A DNA stretch of 5,713 nucleotides from Oscillospiraceae bacterium (GTDB lineage: Bacteria > Bacillota > Clostridia > Oscillospirales > Ruminococcaceae): NCBI GenBank assembly GCA_009776345.1, contig WRLS01000132.1, positions 1-5,713 of the forward strand. Direction: 5' to 3'. This document shows, one piece after another, positions 1-5,624 of this stretch. The position numbers and the translations under genes were made by a program. Under the pieces are notes generated by a model, which worked only from the letters and a program-made list of their open reading frames with translations, ran no database searches and was not told the origin of the DNA. The stretch's first letter is position 1. Each line of letters opens with the position of its first letter.

Positions 1-72
1 TACGGACGTAGTTAGTCCAAGGTAAAACTGTCAGGCCGATTGCTCTCTACATTCTACAGCTTTAGCAACAAG

Positions 73-111
73 ACGGAAAAAGTCACGGCTGGCTACCGTG
101 ACCTAATCCGT
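73..111 (+). promoter_or_regulatory. Two-tier dyad / hairpin upstream of kinase leader
   Basis: A perfect 7-bp inverted repeat, GTCACGG (82-88) and CCGTGAC (96-102), is separated by the 7 bases CTGGCTA. It is enclosed by a second complementary pair, ACGGA (73-77) and TCCGT (107-111), with 4 unpaired bases on each side. As RNA it would fold into one long hairpin with an internal loop; as DNA it resembles a repressor operator. A TATATT hexamer follows at 115-120 (5 of 6 matches to a sigma-70 -10 box) but no convincing -35 element lies at the right distance. No T-tract follows, so it is not an intrinsic terminator. Whether it acts as an operator or as leader RNA depends on where transcription starts. 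Confidence 0.45.
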
Positions 112-135
112 AATTATATTGTAGGAGTGTTGAAC

Positions 136-180
136 ATGAAAAATGTATTAAACAATGCGCGGAGGGCGACCATATTGTAG
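136..180 (+). CDS. Putative 14-aa leader peptide of the kinase gene
   Basis: A short ORF encodes MKNVLNNARRATIL and ends with TAG at 178-180. It has its own ribosome-binding site, GGAG at 124-127, 8 bases before the ATG. An in-frame GTG (127-129) is possible but overlaps that site. The stop codon is 23 bases before the kinase start. Codons 9-11 (CGG AGG GCG, Arg-Arg-Ala) form the left arm of one RNA stem and the stop codon forms the base of a second stem that covers the kinase Shine-Dalgarno. This geometry is typical of translation-attenuation leaders in front of Gram-positive resistance genes (ermC, cat are the classic cases). It is inferred from position and structure; the frame is also open further upstream, so it could be just the end of a decayed gene. 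Confidence 0.45.
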   Translation: MKNVLNNARRATIL

Positions 181-203
181 CTCTCCGTAAAAAGGAGAAG
201 CTG
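160..203 (+). promoter_or_regulatory. Candidate translational attenuator masking the kinase RBS
   Basis: Two stems compete for the same strand. Stem 1 pairs CGGAGGGC (160-167) with GCTCTCCG (180-187): 8 contiguous pairs, one of them G-U, with a 12-base loop. Stem 2 pairs AGCTCTCC (179-186) with GGAGAAGCT (194-202): 8 pairs with A199 bulged and a 7-base loop GTAAAAA. Stem 2 buries the Shine-Dalgarno GGAG (194-197) of the kinase gene. The leader ORF runs through the left arm of stem 1 and stops at the foot of stem 2, so a ribosome on the leader must change which stem forms. Which state is on cannot be told by eye: a ribosome at the stop codon would open stem 2, whereas one paused on the two Arg codons would block stem 1 and favour stem 2. 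No U-tract is present, so control would be at translation. Confidence 0.5.
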
Positions 204-1223
204 ATGAAAGTTTGTACTGAAACATTAAAGCGCGTATTAAGCAAGATGTACGGCAAAGCTATTACACGCGCCGATTATCAAATTGAGGAAATGCAAGGCG
301 GTTCGGCAAGCAGCGTACAGCTTATAACAGGCACGGCAGAAACCGGCGGCGGAAATAGGCTGCCATACAAAGTCATATTAAAGGCAGTGAAAAAAGCGGA
401 CTGCCCCGTCGACCCTAATTCATGGCGGCGGGAGTATGATTTGCTAAAATCGGGTTTCGGCAATTTATTTACCGATACGCTGCGCTGGCCTATGTGTTTC
501 CACGCGGAAATGAACGATGAAGAAACTGAAACACAGCTATGGTTAGAATATGTTGACGGCGTATCGGGGGACGGCTTGACTGCCGAAATGTTCGAGCGCG
601 CGGCTTATGAAATCGGGCGTTTCCAAGGCAGATTATACGCTGAACAGCCACCTGTGCTACAAAAGATCCCTAACCTAAGTAAACCGGACATCAAGAAGGG
701 ATATTATTTCTTGCGCAGGACGCAAAAGCTTTACGGCTTCATACGCTCCGACAACTGCGGGATTCCGAAGCATCTATGCAAAATGCTTATTGACATGGAT
801 GAAAACGCGGACGATTTATGGAATAGAATCGAGCAGCTTCCGGCCGTGCTGTGTCACAGGGATGTTTGGATGGAGAACATATTCTATTCGGACGGAAAAG
901 TAACCCTTATTGATTGGGACACCGCCGGATGGGGCTATTTGGGAGAGGACATAGCCTGTCTTATAGCGGATGAGGCCGACCATGAATATATGCTTGACCG
1001 TTACCGCAGATGTGTCCCTGCATATTACAAGGGTTTTTCGGAATATGCGGATATATCACATATTTCGGACCATTGTATTCCTGAGCAAATTCTGCTCATG
1101 TATGGATACAAGCTTGTTGAATGGTATCTAAAAGCATCAGAAGCGGGTTGGGCTGAAGCCCAAACGCTGAATATCAATACGCTGCAAAAAATTTATGAGA
1201 TAAGGGGTAGCTTAATAAGATAA
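204..1223 (+). CDS. Aminoglycoside phosphotransferase-family kinase (APH fold)
   Basis: A 339-residue protein of the APH / phosphotransferase enzyme family, which transfers phosphate from a nucleotide to a hydroxyl on a small molecule (aminoglycosides and related drugs, choline, or other metabolites); cytosolic. Seen in sequence: a Gly/Ser-rich nucleotide loop (MQGGSASSVQL, 30-40), a likely ATP-anchoring Lys60 in VILKAVKK with Glu77 as probable partner, the Brenner catalytic motif HRDVWMEN (218-225; His218, Asp220, Asn225), and the metal-binding LIDWDTAG (Asp237, Asp239). All key residues are intact and the length is normal to slightly long, so it should be active. The start has AAAGGAG at 191-197, 6 bases before the ATG. 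The gene is poorer in G+C than the genes right of the tRNA and uses more TTA, ATA and TAT codons, hinting at separate origin. The regulated-looking leader suggests a drug or stress substrate, but the substrate cannot be read from the sequence and no specific resistance gene is recognised. Confidence 0.9.
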   Translation: MKVCTETLKRVLSKMYGKAITRADYQIEEMQGGSASSVQLITGTAETGGGNRLPYKVILKAVKKADCPVDPNSWRREYDLLKSGFGNLFTDTLRWPMCFHAEMNDEETETQLWLEYVDGVSGDGLTAEMFERAAYEIGRFQGRLYAEQPPVLQKIPNLSKPDIKKGYYFLRRTQKLYGFIRSDNCGIPKHLCKMLIDMDENADDLWNRIEQLPAVLCHRDVWMENIFYSDGKVTLIDWDTAGWGYLGEDIACLIADEADHEYMLDRYRRCVPAYYKGFSEYADISHISDHCIPEQILLMYGYKLVEWYLKASEAGWAEAQTLNINTLQKIYEIRGSLIR

Positions 1224-1299
1224 AGCATTTCCTGCGTTGAAGCGATGACATTACAGCCCTAAGAAGCGATAAGCTTTAACCTTACAAAAAGCACAAAAC

Positions 1300-1330
1300 A
1301 AAGACGAGAATCGGCTGCATTCTCGTCTTT
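1300..1330 (-). terminator. Intrinsic terminator downstream of tRNA-Thr, possibly bidirectional
   Basis: A perfect 12-bp stem pairs AAAGACGAGAAT (1300-1311) with ATTCTCGTCTTT (1319-1330) around the 7-base loop CGGCTGC. On the minus strand the stem is followed by a T-rich tail (GTTTTGTGCTTTTTG), and it begins 3 bases beyond the tRNA 3' end, so it most likely ends the tRNA transcript. On the plus strand the tail is shorter (TTTTGTT), but it may also stop transcripts coming from the kinase gene, which ends 76 bases earlier. Confidence 0.85.
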
Positions 1331-1333
1331 TGT

Positions 1334-1408
1334 TGGAGCTGATGGTCGGAATCGAACCGACAACCTGCGCATTACAAGTGCGCTGCTCTGCCTTTGAGCC
1401 ACATCAGC
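1334..1408 (-). tRNA. tRNA-Thr (anticodon UGU)
   Basis: The minus strand folds into a complete 75-nt cloverleaf. The acceptor stem is GCTGATG/CATCAGC, the D arm GCTC/GAGC with a 7-base loop, the anticodon stem GCGCA/TGCGC with loop CTTGTAA (U33, anticodon TGT), the variable loop AGGTT, and the T arm GTCGG-TTCGATT-CCGAC. The discriminator base is T and the CCA end is encoded at 1334-1336. Anticodon UGU reads the Thr codon ACA and, with wobble, other ACN codons. The 3' end points towards the A+T-richer kinase region, the side on which tRNA-targeted integrations usually lie. Confidence 0.96.
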
Positions 1409-1412
1409 ATAC

Positions 1413-1438
1413 GGGGCAAAAGCCCCTGTTTATTTTTG
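1413..1438. promoter_or_regulatory. GC hairpin abutting the tRNA 5' end
   Basis: GGGGC (1413-1417) and GCCCC (1422-1426) form a perfect 5-bp stem with a 4-base A/T loop. On the minus strand it lies 4 bases before the first base of the tRNA, inside the roughly 34-nt leader that RNase P would remove. On the plus strand it is followed by TGTTTATTTTTG, so in that direction it looks like a weak intrinsic terminator that could stop antisense transcripts before the LRR gene. Either role is possible and I cannot choose between them. Confidence 0.4.
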
Positions 1439-1448
1439 CACAATACAT

Positions 1449-1477
1449 ACTTTAACACGCAGCCGCGAAAAAGTCAA
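1449..1477 (-). promoter_or_regulatory. Sigma-70-type promoter of tRNA-Thr
   Basis: Read on the minus strand, TTGACT (complement of 1472-1477; 5 of 6 matches to the -35 consensus) is followed after exactly 17 bases by TAAAGT (complement of 1449-1454; 4 of 6 matches to the -10 box). Initiation would fall near 1442, about 34 bases ahead of the tRNA. The promoter begins 5 bases after the stop codon of the LRR gene, with no strong terminator between, so LRR transcripts may also read into the tRNA. Confidence 0.65.
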
Positions 1478-1482
1478 CCGGC

Positions 1483-2964
1483 TTAGAGCATACTGTCATT
1501 GACAAACCGCACATTCGCGGCGGGGGACATATCGGCGATGGGATTGCCGGTGAAGTCCACATCAGTCAGCGACGGGGTGGCGGCTACGGCGGTGATTTCC
1601 GTTATTTGGTTGTCCGCCGCGTAAAACAGAAGCAGCTTCGGCATCCCCCGTATCGGCGAGATATCGGTGATTTGATTGCTGTTTACCACCAATTCCCGCA
1701 GGACAGGCAGATCGGAAACAGGGGACAGGTCGCTGATTTGGTTGTTTTGCGCCCAGATTTCCGCCAGCTTTGAAAGCCCGGACACGGGCGCGAGGCCGAT
1801 AATATTATTATTGTTGACATAGAGGAACTGTAAATTTTCCATGCCGGCGATAGGGGAGAGGTCGGTGATTTCGTTGAAGTACAAGCCCAGCGTTTCAAGC
1901 TTTGAGAGCCTTTCAATGCCCGATATATCAGCCACGGAGCTGTAGCATATTACAAGCCGCCTAAGCTCCGTGAAATAGGCGAGGTCGGCCAAAGAGCGGA
2001 TTGTCCCGCGCTCGGTATAGAGCGTGTCATCGATGACATAGCCGTTGGAACGGTTTGTCGAGATAAGCGACTGGTTTACCGCGGCATGGGTGTCGCCGAC
2101 GATTTTCATCGTGGTAATTTGCCGAAGGTCGTCCGGCAGGATATCGCCGTCCGGGTTTTCAAGGGCGAGGCGCAGCATCCGCTCAAAGGCTTCGTCTTCA
2201 AAAATGATGGGCATTGGGGGCGGGGGCGCATCGGGGTCAGGCGGCGGGGGAGGGGTAAGCTCGTCGATTTTATCTTGGATGCGGCTGTCACCGGTGAACA
2301 GCAGCCCGTCCTCCAGGGTTTCGATCAGATTCACGCGCAGGACATAGGCGTTGTGCGCCTCTTCGGCAAGCTTTGTATCCGTCAGCCCGAGATAAGCTTC
2401 GGTCACATGGTCGATTTCAAGCTCCTCGCGTTTTTCTATCAGCTGTGTGAAGGCTTTTTCCGCCGCGCCGAAGTCCTCGAGCATGATGCTTTCCAGTGCG
2501 CTGTCTATAATTTCCCGCGTGGTGGGCGCTTGCGGGAGGGCAATCAGCCCCAGCATAAACGCGGCGGCAACCCCACCGCCAAGAAGCACAGCACCGCCTC
2601 CGCCGCCAAACATCAGCAGCATCTTTTTCTTGCGGCTCATCGGCTCCCGTTCTTTTTTGGGCTTGGGGGATTTTTTTACTTTAGGCTTTTTTACCTTTTT
2701 GGGTTTAGGCGGTTTTGCCGCTTTGGGCTTTTTTTCTTTTTTGGTGGGAGGGGGGGCGGCTTCAGGCTGAGGGGCGGGCGGCTCGGCAACAACCGCTTCA
2801 TCGGCGGGCGGGTTTTCTTCAGCCGCAGGCTCCCCGGCATCCTCCTTGCGGAAGCTGAGCTTATATTTAAACGCTTTTTTCGCGGGCTTCTCTTTGGCGG
2901 GCTTGCCGCCTTCCTGCACATCCTCGCCGCCTTTTATCTTTTTGAGCAGATCAAGTAAGGGCAT
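1483..2964 (-). CDS. Membrane-anchored leucine-rich-repeat protein with Lys/Pro-rich cytoplasmic tail
   Basis: A 493-residue protein in five parts. Residues 1-114 are low-complexity: an acidic, Pro/Ala-rich stretch (about 41-73), then a strongly basic KP/KK-rich run (about 75-114). Residues 115-143 are one Gly/Ala-rich membrane helix. Residues 148-205 are helical and TPR-like, and a proline linker follows at 238-251. Residues 254-290 resemble the cap (FEDEAF...DDLRQITTM) that precedes LRRs in internalin-like proteins. Seven tandem 22-residue repeats fill 334-487 with consensus LxxLxLxxNxIxDLSPhxxL (SDS22/internalin type). The positively charged side should stay in the cytoplasm, placing TPR-like and LRR parts outside the membrane, probably for protein binding or adhesion. 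Partner unknown. The chosen ATG has a strong GGAGGGG site; Met109 could start a shorter protein with the helix as signal anchor, but its GGAG is only 3 bases away. No cell-wall anchor motif or enzyme domain is visible. Confidence 0.88.
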   Translation of the reverse strand: MPLLDLLKKIKGGEDVQEGGKPAKEKPAKKAFKYKLSFRKEDAGEPAAEENPPADEAVVAEPPAPQPEAAPPPTKKEKKPKAAKPPKPKKVKKPKVKKSPKPKKEREPMSRKKKMLLMFGGGGGAVLLGGGVAAAFMLGLIALPQAPTTREIIDSALESIMLEDFGAAEKAFTQLIEKREELEIDHVTEAYLGLTDTKLAEEAHNAYVLRVNLIETLEDGLLFTGDSRIQDKIDELTPPPPPDPDAPPPPMPIIFEDEAFERMLRLALENPDGDILPDDLRQITTMKIVGDTHAAVNQSLISTNRSNGYVIDDTLYTERGTIRSLADLAYFTELRRLVICYSSVADISGIERLSKLETLGLYFNEITDLSPIAGMENLQFLYVNNNNIIGLAPVSGLSKLAEIWAQNNQISDLSPVSDLPVLRELVVNSNQITDISPIRGMPKLLLFYAADNQITEITAVAATPSLTDVDFTGNPIADMSPAANVRFVNDSML

Positions 2965-3092
2965 CTATTCCCCTCCCTTCAAATCCCCGGCTATTAGTTT
3001 ACACATTACTCATATAATTATTTCGGCACGTGCGGGTGTTTCTTTATACATGATGAAGATTTTACGCCTGCCCATGATATTTAAAAAATGGC

Positions 3093-3163
3093 AATAATTG
3101 GAAGTATCGACAATAACCGCGCAGCCAACAGCCTATACTGGTATTTACCAATTATTTAGGGGG
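3093..3163 (+). promoter_or_regulatory. Operator-like palindromes, -10 box and RBS of the DegT-like gene
   Basis: The divergent intergenic region 2965-3170 carries a TATACT hexamer at 3134-3139 (5 of 6 to a -10 box; no good -35 at 16-18 bases). Directly overlapping it is the palindrome TGGTA-TT-TACCA (3139-3150). A second, longer-range inverted repeat AATAATTGG (3093-3101) and CCAATTATT (3148-3156) encloses the hexamer with a 46-base gap. These would suit a repressor site or looping sites at the start of transcription. The Shine-Dalgarno AGGGGG (3158-3163) is 7 bases before the ATG. On the minus strand, the LRR gene's own promoter could not be identified with confidence. Confidence 0.35.
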
Positions 3164-3170
3164 ACGTAAA

Positions 3171-4217
3171 ATGGCTTGGCTGCGAACAGTTGAGGACAGG
3201 GCGGCTGCGGGCTTTGATGCTTCGCGCTTGGAGGGGATGGCCGCCGTGCTTGCGGGGTCAGAGCATTGCGTGCTGTGCGAAAACGCTTCCGACGGGCTTG
3301 CGATGGCGCTGGGCATCTGCGGGGCGGGCAGCGGCGACAAAGTGCTGTGTTCGCCGCTGGCGGGGCGCCATGTCCGCCTTGCGGTACATAACGTAAACGC
3401 TGTCCCGGTTTATGTAGATATAAACCCAAACTCCCTGAACATCGACCCTTACTGCCTGGATTATGTGCTGCGGAAATACAAACGGGAAAAAACAGCCCCG
3501 CCAAGCATCCTGATTGCTACCGATCAGTTCGGGCTTCCGTGCAATTACACATCGCTCGGGGAGATATGCGCCGAAAACGGCGTTACGCTCATCGAGGATA
3601 TGGGGACAGGGTTCGGTGGAAAGCATGATGGAAAGCCGATGGGGAGCTTTGGCAGGTTTTCCGCCGCGTCGGTTTTGGATGAAGGTGAATCAGGCAGCGA
3701 CGGCGCGGTATTCTGCCGTGACGCGGGGGACGCGGAGATCCTGCGGGTCCTGCAGGAGGACAACGGTGTGCGCCAAATGCTGTACGGTACCGCAGAAACC
3801 GAACCGGGTGACGGCGAAATACAGGGGGGGCATCTCGAAAAACGGCTCACGGAAGCCGCCGATGCCATGCAGAAGCGGCGGGACATCGCGGGTATGTACA
3901 GGGAAAAGCTAAAGGGCCATGTACGGTTCCAGGAAACAGGCACAGCCGAAAGCGCCTATACGCATTTTGCTGTGCTGACACCGGACAAAACACGCCGCGA
4001 AGCCGTGATGGCGGCATTTGTCCGCGAACGCATCCCCTGCACCGCGGTCGGCGCGGCGTATCCGGGCGAATTTGACAAGGAAGGCGAATGGGCGCGCGCG
4101 ATTTTGGCAAACACAAAGCTCACGTCAAAAAAACTGCTGCTGCTGCCAATGCACCAATACCTGACAGAAAATGTAGTAAGCTATATTTGCGATATAATGA
4201 TTGCGGAGTTGGGGTAA
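3171..4217 (+). CDS. DegT/DnrJ/EryC1/StrS aminotransferase-like protein lacking the PLP lysine
   Basis: A 348-residue protein with the layout of the DegT/DnrJ/EryC1/StrS family (PLP-dependent sugar aminotransferases of cell-surface glycan and antibiotic synthesis; normally about 370-400 residues). Matching landmarks in order are SDGLAMAL (40-47), DQFGLPCNY (118-126, usually HLYGQP-like), IEDMGTGFGGKHDGKPMGSFG (141-161, with Asp143 at the place that contacts the PLP ring nitrogen), a helix with QKRRDIAGMYREKLKG (234-249) and LLLPMHQYLTENVVSYI (323-339, the usual LPMHP-like end). In active members the stretch after GSFG holds the Schiff-base lysine before a GEGG-like turn; here residues 162-182 contain no Lys, and no His as in the ColD-type dehydratases. 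The usual NYRM motif is also changed (GGHLEK, 219-224). It is probably not a normal aminotransferase and may be a non-catalytic or repurposed homologue. The frame is intact and the RBS strong, so it is not an obvious pseudogene. Confidence 0.85.
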   Translation: MAWLRTVEDRAAAGFDASRLEGMAAVLAGSEHCVLCENASDGLAMALGICGAGSGDKVLCSPLAGRHVRLAVHNVNAVPVYVDINPNSLNIDPYCLDYVLRKYKREKTAPPSILIATDQFGLPCNYTSLGEICAENGVTLIEDMGTGFGGKHDGKPMGSFGRFSAASVLDEGESGSDGAVFCRDAGDAEILRVLQEDNGVRQMLYGTAETEPGDGEIQGGHLEKRLTEAADAMQKRRDIAGMYREKLKGHVRFQETGTAESAYTHFAVLTPDKTRREAVMAAFVRERIPCTAVGAAYPGEFDKEGEWARAILANTKLTSKKLLLLPMHQYLTENVVSYICDIMIAELG

Positions 4218-4227
4218 ACCTATAAAA

Positions 4228-5496
4228 TTACGTCACAGCCTCTGAATCGGCGGCGTCTAAATTCCCCGCAGAAAGGCGTTTGCTCCCCGCGATTATAAAA
4301 AACACAAGCACGAAGATGGCGATATCCAAGCCAAACGGCAACCGCCGGTCAATCTCGGACAGCCAGCCCGCAAAGTATCCGAACGGGATATTGACCGCCA
4401 GCACAAGCACTGTCATGATGCTGAAGATCCTGGCGCGCTCAGCGGGGTCGACAAGCAAAATCATAATCGAGTCCCTGCGCGGCATTACAAGCGCGTGGGC
4501 GCAGGCCTCCAAAAATATGTAGACGAACGGTACAATCAAATTTCCGCGCGGGGACAGGATCAGCACGATATGGCTCGCAAAGTAAAACCCGCCCCCCGCC
4601 AGCATCGGCCCTTTATAACCGAAGCGGCTCAGCCCTGACTGTATCCCGAACATAAAAACCAAGATAATGATAGAGCGCAAAATGGGGAAGTACGCCAGGA
4701 AATGCTGCGGGACCATCAAATCGTGCGTGGTGAGCAGCCCGAAAAAATTGCCCATTATCAAAGACGCGATGCTCAAGGTCGCGGAGACTACCAGCGCCAG
4801 GCGCATATCCGCGGAGGACAGGATCCTGCGTAAAATCGCGCCGTAGCCCGACATTACGGCAAATAGCGACATCCCGCCTGTTTCCTTCATGCGGGTTTCG
4901 CCTATGCCTGTTTCCGTGCTGTAAAAATACAGGATCACAAATTTCGCGGTCATTGACACAAAGGTAAAAAGATAAATTATCCGCATTGTCGCGACAATGC
5001 CCAGCCGATTTACAAGCAGCCCGGAAAAAGGCGCAAACACAACCGCGAGCTGGCCGGTTATATGCAGGAAAGAAAAAATATCGGCAATGGAGCTTTTTTC
5101 CGCGTCCTCTACCAGCAGGCACATCCAGGAGTTGTTCGTGACCTGCCATAGGCCGTTAAGCGCCGCCGCTGTGATAAACCACCAGAAATTTTGGGAAAAC
5201 GCCCAAAGCAAAGCCGGTATGGACCATGCTATAAGGTCGAAGATGACGGTGGTCTTCCTGCGGCCCAGCTTGTCGGTTATAGCGCCGCTGACCAGTGCGG
5301 ACACGGCCTGGAAAAACATAGAAACAGACGCGACAAGCCCGATCTGCCTGTCTGTCAGTAAAAGCGCGGACATATAAACCGTGGCAAACGGGGCATAGAG
5401 CTGGTTCGGTATCCCCCACAGCGGTTCTGTGAATATGCAGTATTTTGGGTTTCCGCGCAGCGCTAAAAGCGACTTTATCAGCGGGTGGTTTTTCAT
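4228..5496 (-). CDS. Major facilitator superfamily (MFS) transporter
   Basis: A 422-residue integral membrane protein with about 12 hydrophobic helices (roughly 23-47, 52-73, 83-101, 103-124, 140-162, 168-192, 232-256, 263-286, 295-315, 319-338, 355-377, 386-404) and a short central cytoplasmic loop (193-230). MFS motif A is clear between helices 2 and 3: GAITDKLGRRKT (71-82), with Asp75, Gly78 and the Arg/Arg/Lys run. A weaker counterpart, RRDSIMILLVDPAERARI (340-357), lies between helices 10 and 11. Length and topology are standard for a proton-coupled solute or drug antiporter/symporter; the substrate cannot be inferred. The ATG is preceded by GAGGAA at about 6 bases. The gene converges on the DegT-like gene with only 10 bases between stop codons and no terminator visible, so the two transcripts must overlap. 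It is not in an operon with any gene in view. Confidence 0.9.
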   Translation of the reverse strand: MKNHPLIKSLLALRGNPKYCIFTEPLWGIPNQLYAPFATVYMSALLLTDRQIGLVASVSMFFQAVSALVSGAITDKLGRRKTTVIFDLIAWSIPALLWAFSQNFWWFITAAALNGLWQVTNNSWMCLLVEDAEKSSIADIFSFLHITGQLAVVFAPFSGLLVNRLGIVATMRIIYLFTFVSMTAKFVILYFYSTETGIGETRMKETGGMSLFAVMSGYGAILRRILSSADMRLALVVSATLSIASLIMGNFFGLLTTHDLMVPQHFLAYFPILRSIIILVFMFGIQSGLSRFGYKGPMLAGGGFYFASHIVLILSPRGNLIVPFVYIFLEACAHALVMPRRDSIMILLVDPAERARIFSIMTVLVLAVNIPFGYFAGWLSEIDRRLPFGLDIAIFVLVFFIIAGSKRLSAGNLDAADSEAVT

Positions 5497-5540
5497 GTTA
5501 TTCCTCGTCTATGAGTTTCGCAGTTTGTGTATAATGCGTT

Positions 5541-5567
5541 GTAGGGGACGGCGTCCTCGACGTCCCG
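5541..5567. repeat. Palindromic intergenic repeat, unit 1
   Basis: GTAGGGGACGGC starts a unit whose GGGACG (5545-5550) pairs with CGTCCC (5561-5566) across a 10-base loop, ending in CCCG followed by an A/T-rich stretch. It shares the GTAGGGG...CCCG frame with the unit at 5596-5619. Sequences of this style are scattered between genes in many Clostridia genomes (from general knowledge); copy number in this genome cannot be seen. It sits 44 bases upstream of the MFS start. Confidence 0.55.
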
Positions 5568-5595
5568 AAATTACAATCGAAACCATATGTAAGCC

Positions 5596-5619
5596 GTAGG
5601 GGCGGCAACCTGCCGCCCG
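5596..5619. repeat. Palindromic intergenic repeat, unit 2
   Basis: GTAGGGGCGGC opens the unit; GGGCGGCA (5600-5607) pairs perfectly with TGCCGCCC (5611-5618) around the 3-base loop ACC. The ends match unit 1 (GTAGGGG at the left, CCCG then an A/T-rich AAATT/TAATT at the right), while the stem sequences differ, the pattern expected of a family of mobile or amplified palindromes. No following T-tract, so it is not an intrinsic terminator. Confidence 0.6.
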
Positions 5620-5624
5620 TAATT

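Larger units (their letters stand above)
16..180 (+). pseudogene. Possible decayed gene tail ahead of the kinase gene
   Basis: The frame that contains the 14-codon leader ORF stays open upstream to an in-frame stop at 13-15, giving 54 sense codons that read like ordinary protein (for example GYRDLIRNYIVG near 91-126), but no ATG occurs before 136. A different frame is open from the window edge to a stop at 23-25. Together these could be the end of a gene broken by a frameshift or nonsense change near 13-25, whose last codons now lie just before the kinase start. I do not recognise the protein family. The alternative is chance openness around a genuine leader peptide. The upstream DNA is outside the window, so this cannot be settled here. 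Confidence 0.25.

Noticed and set aside
1239..1270. Direct repeat GAAGCGAT (1239-1246 and 1263-1270) after the kinase gene
   Set aside because: Eight bases only, with no inverted ends or other mobile-element signs; probably chance.
1..1408. Duplicate of the tRNA 3' end as an attachment site
   Set aside because: No second copy of the T-arm and acceptor sequence is visible in the window; any att repeat would have to be further left.
1461..1485. Hairpin AGCCG/CGGCT right after the LRR stop as a terminator
   Set aside because: Only 5 pairs with a 13-base loop and no T-tract after it on the minus strand; it overlaps the tRNA promoter instead.
2086..2958. Long plus-strand ORF (290 codons) opposite the LRR gene
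   Set aside because: Its Phe/Gly/Arg-rich low-complexity protein is the mirror of the Lys/Pro-rich tail and LRR codons. It shows no domain, and the minus-strand frame has clear LRR periodicity and a strong RBS.
3545..3943. Minus-strand ORF of 132 codons opposite the DegT-like gene
   Set aside because: It is Ser/Pro/Arg-rich with no recognisable domain, and the plus-strand frame matches family landmarks along its whole length.
4613..5149. Minus-strand ORF of 178 codons inside the MFS gene
   Set aside because: It overlaps the MFS frame on the same strand, is rich in Arg/His/Cys with no membrane pattern or motif, and is a G+C-driven shadow.
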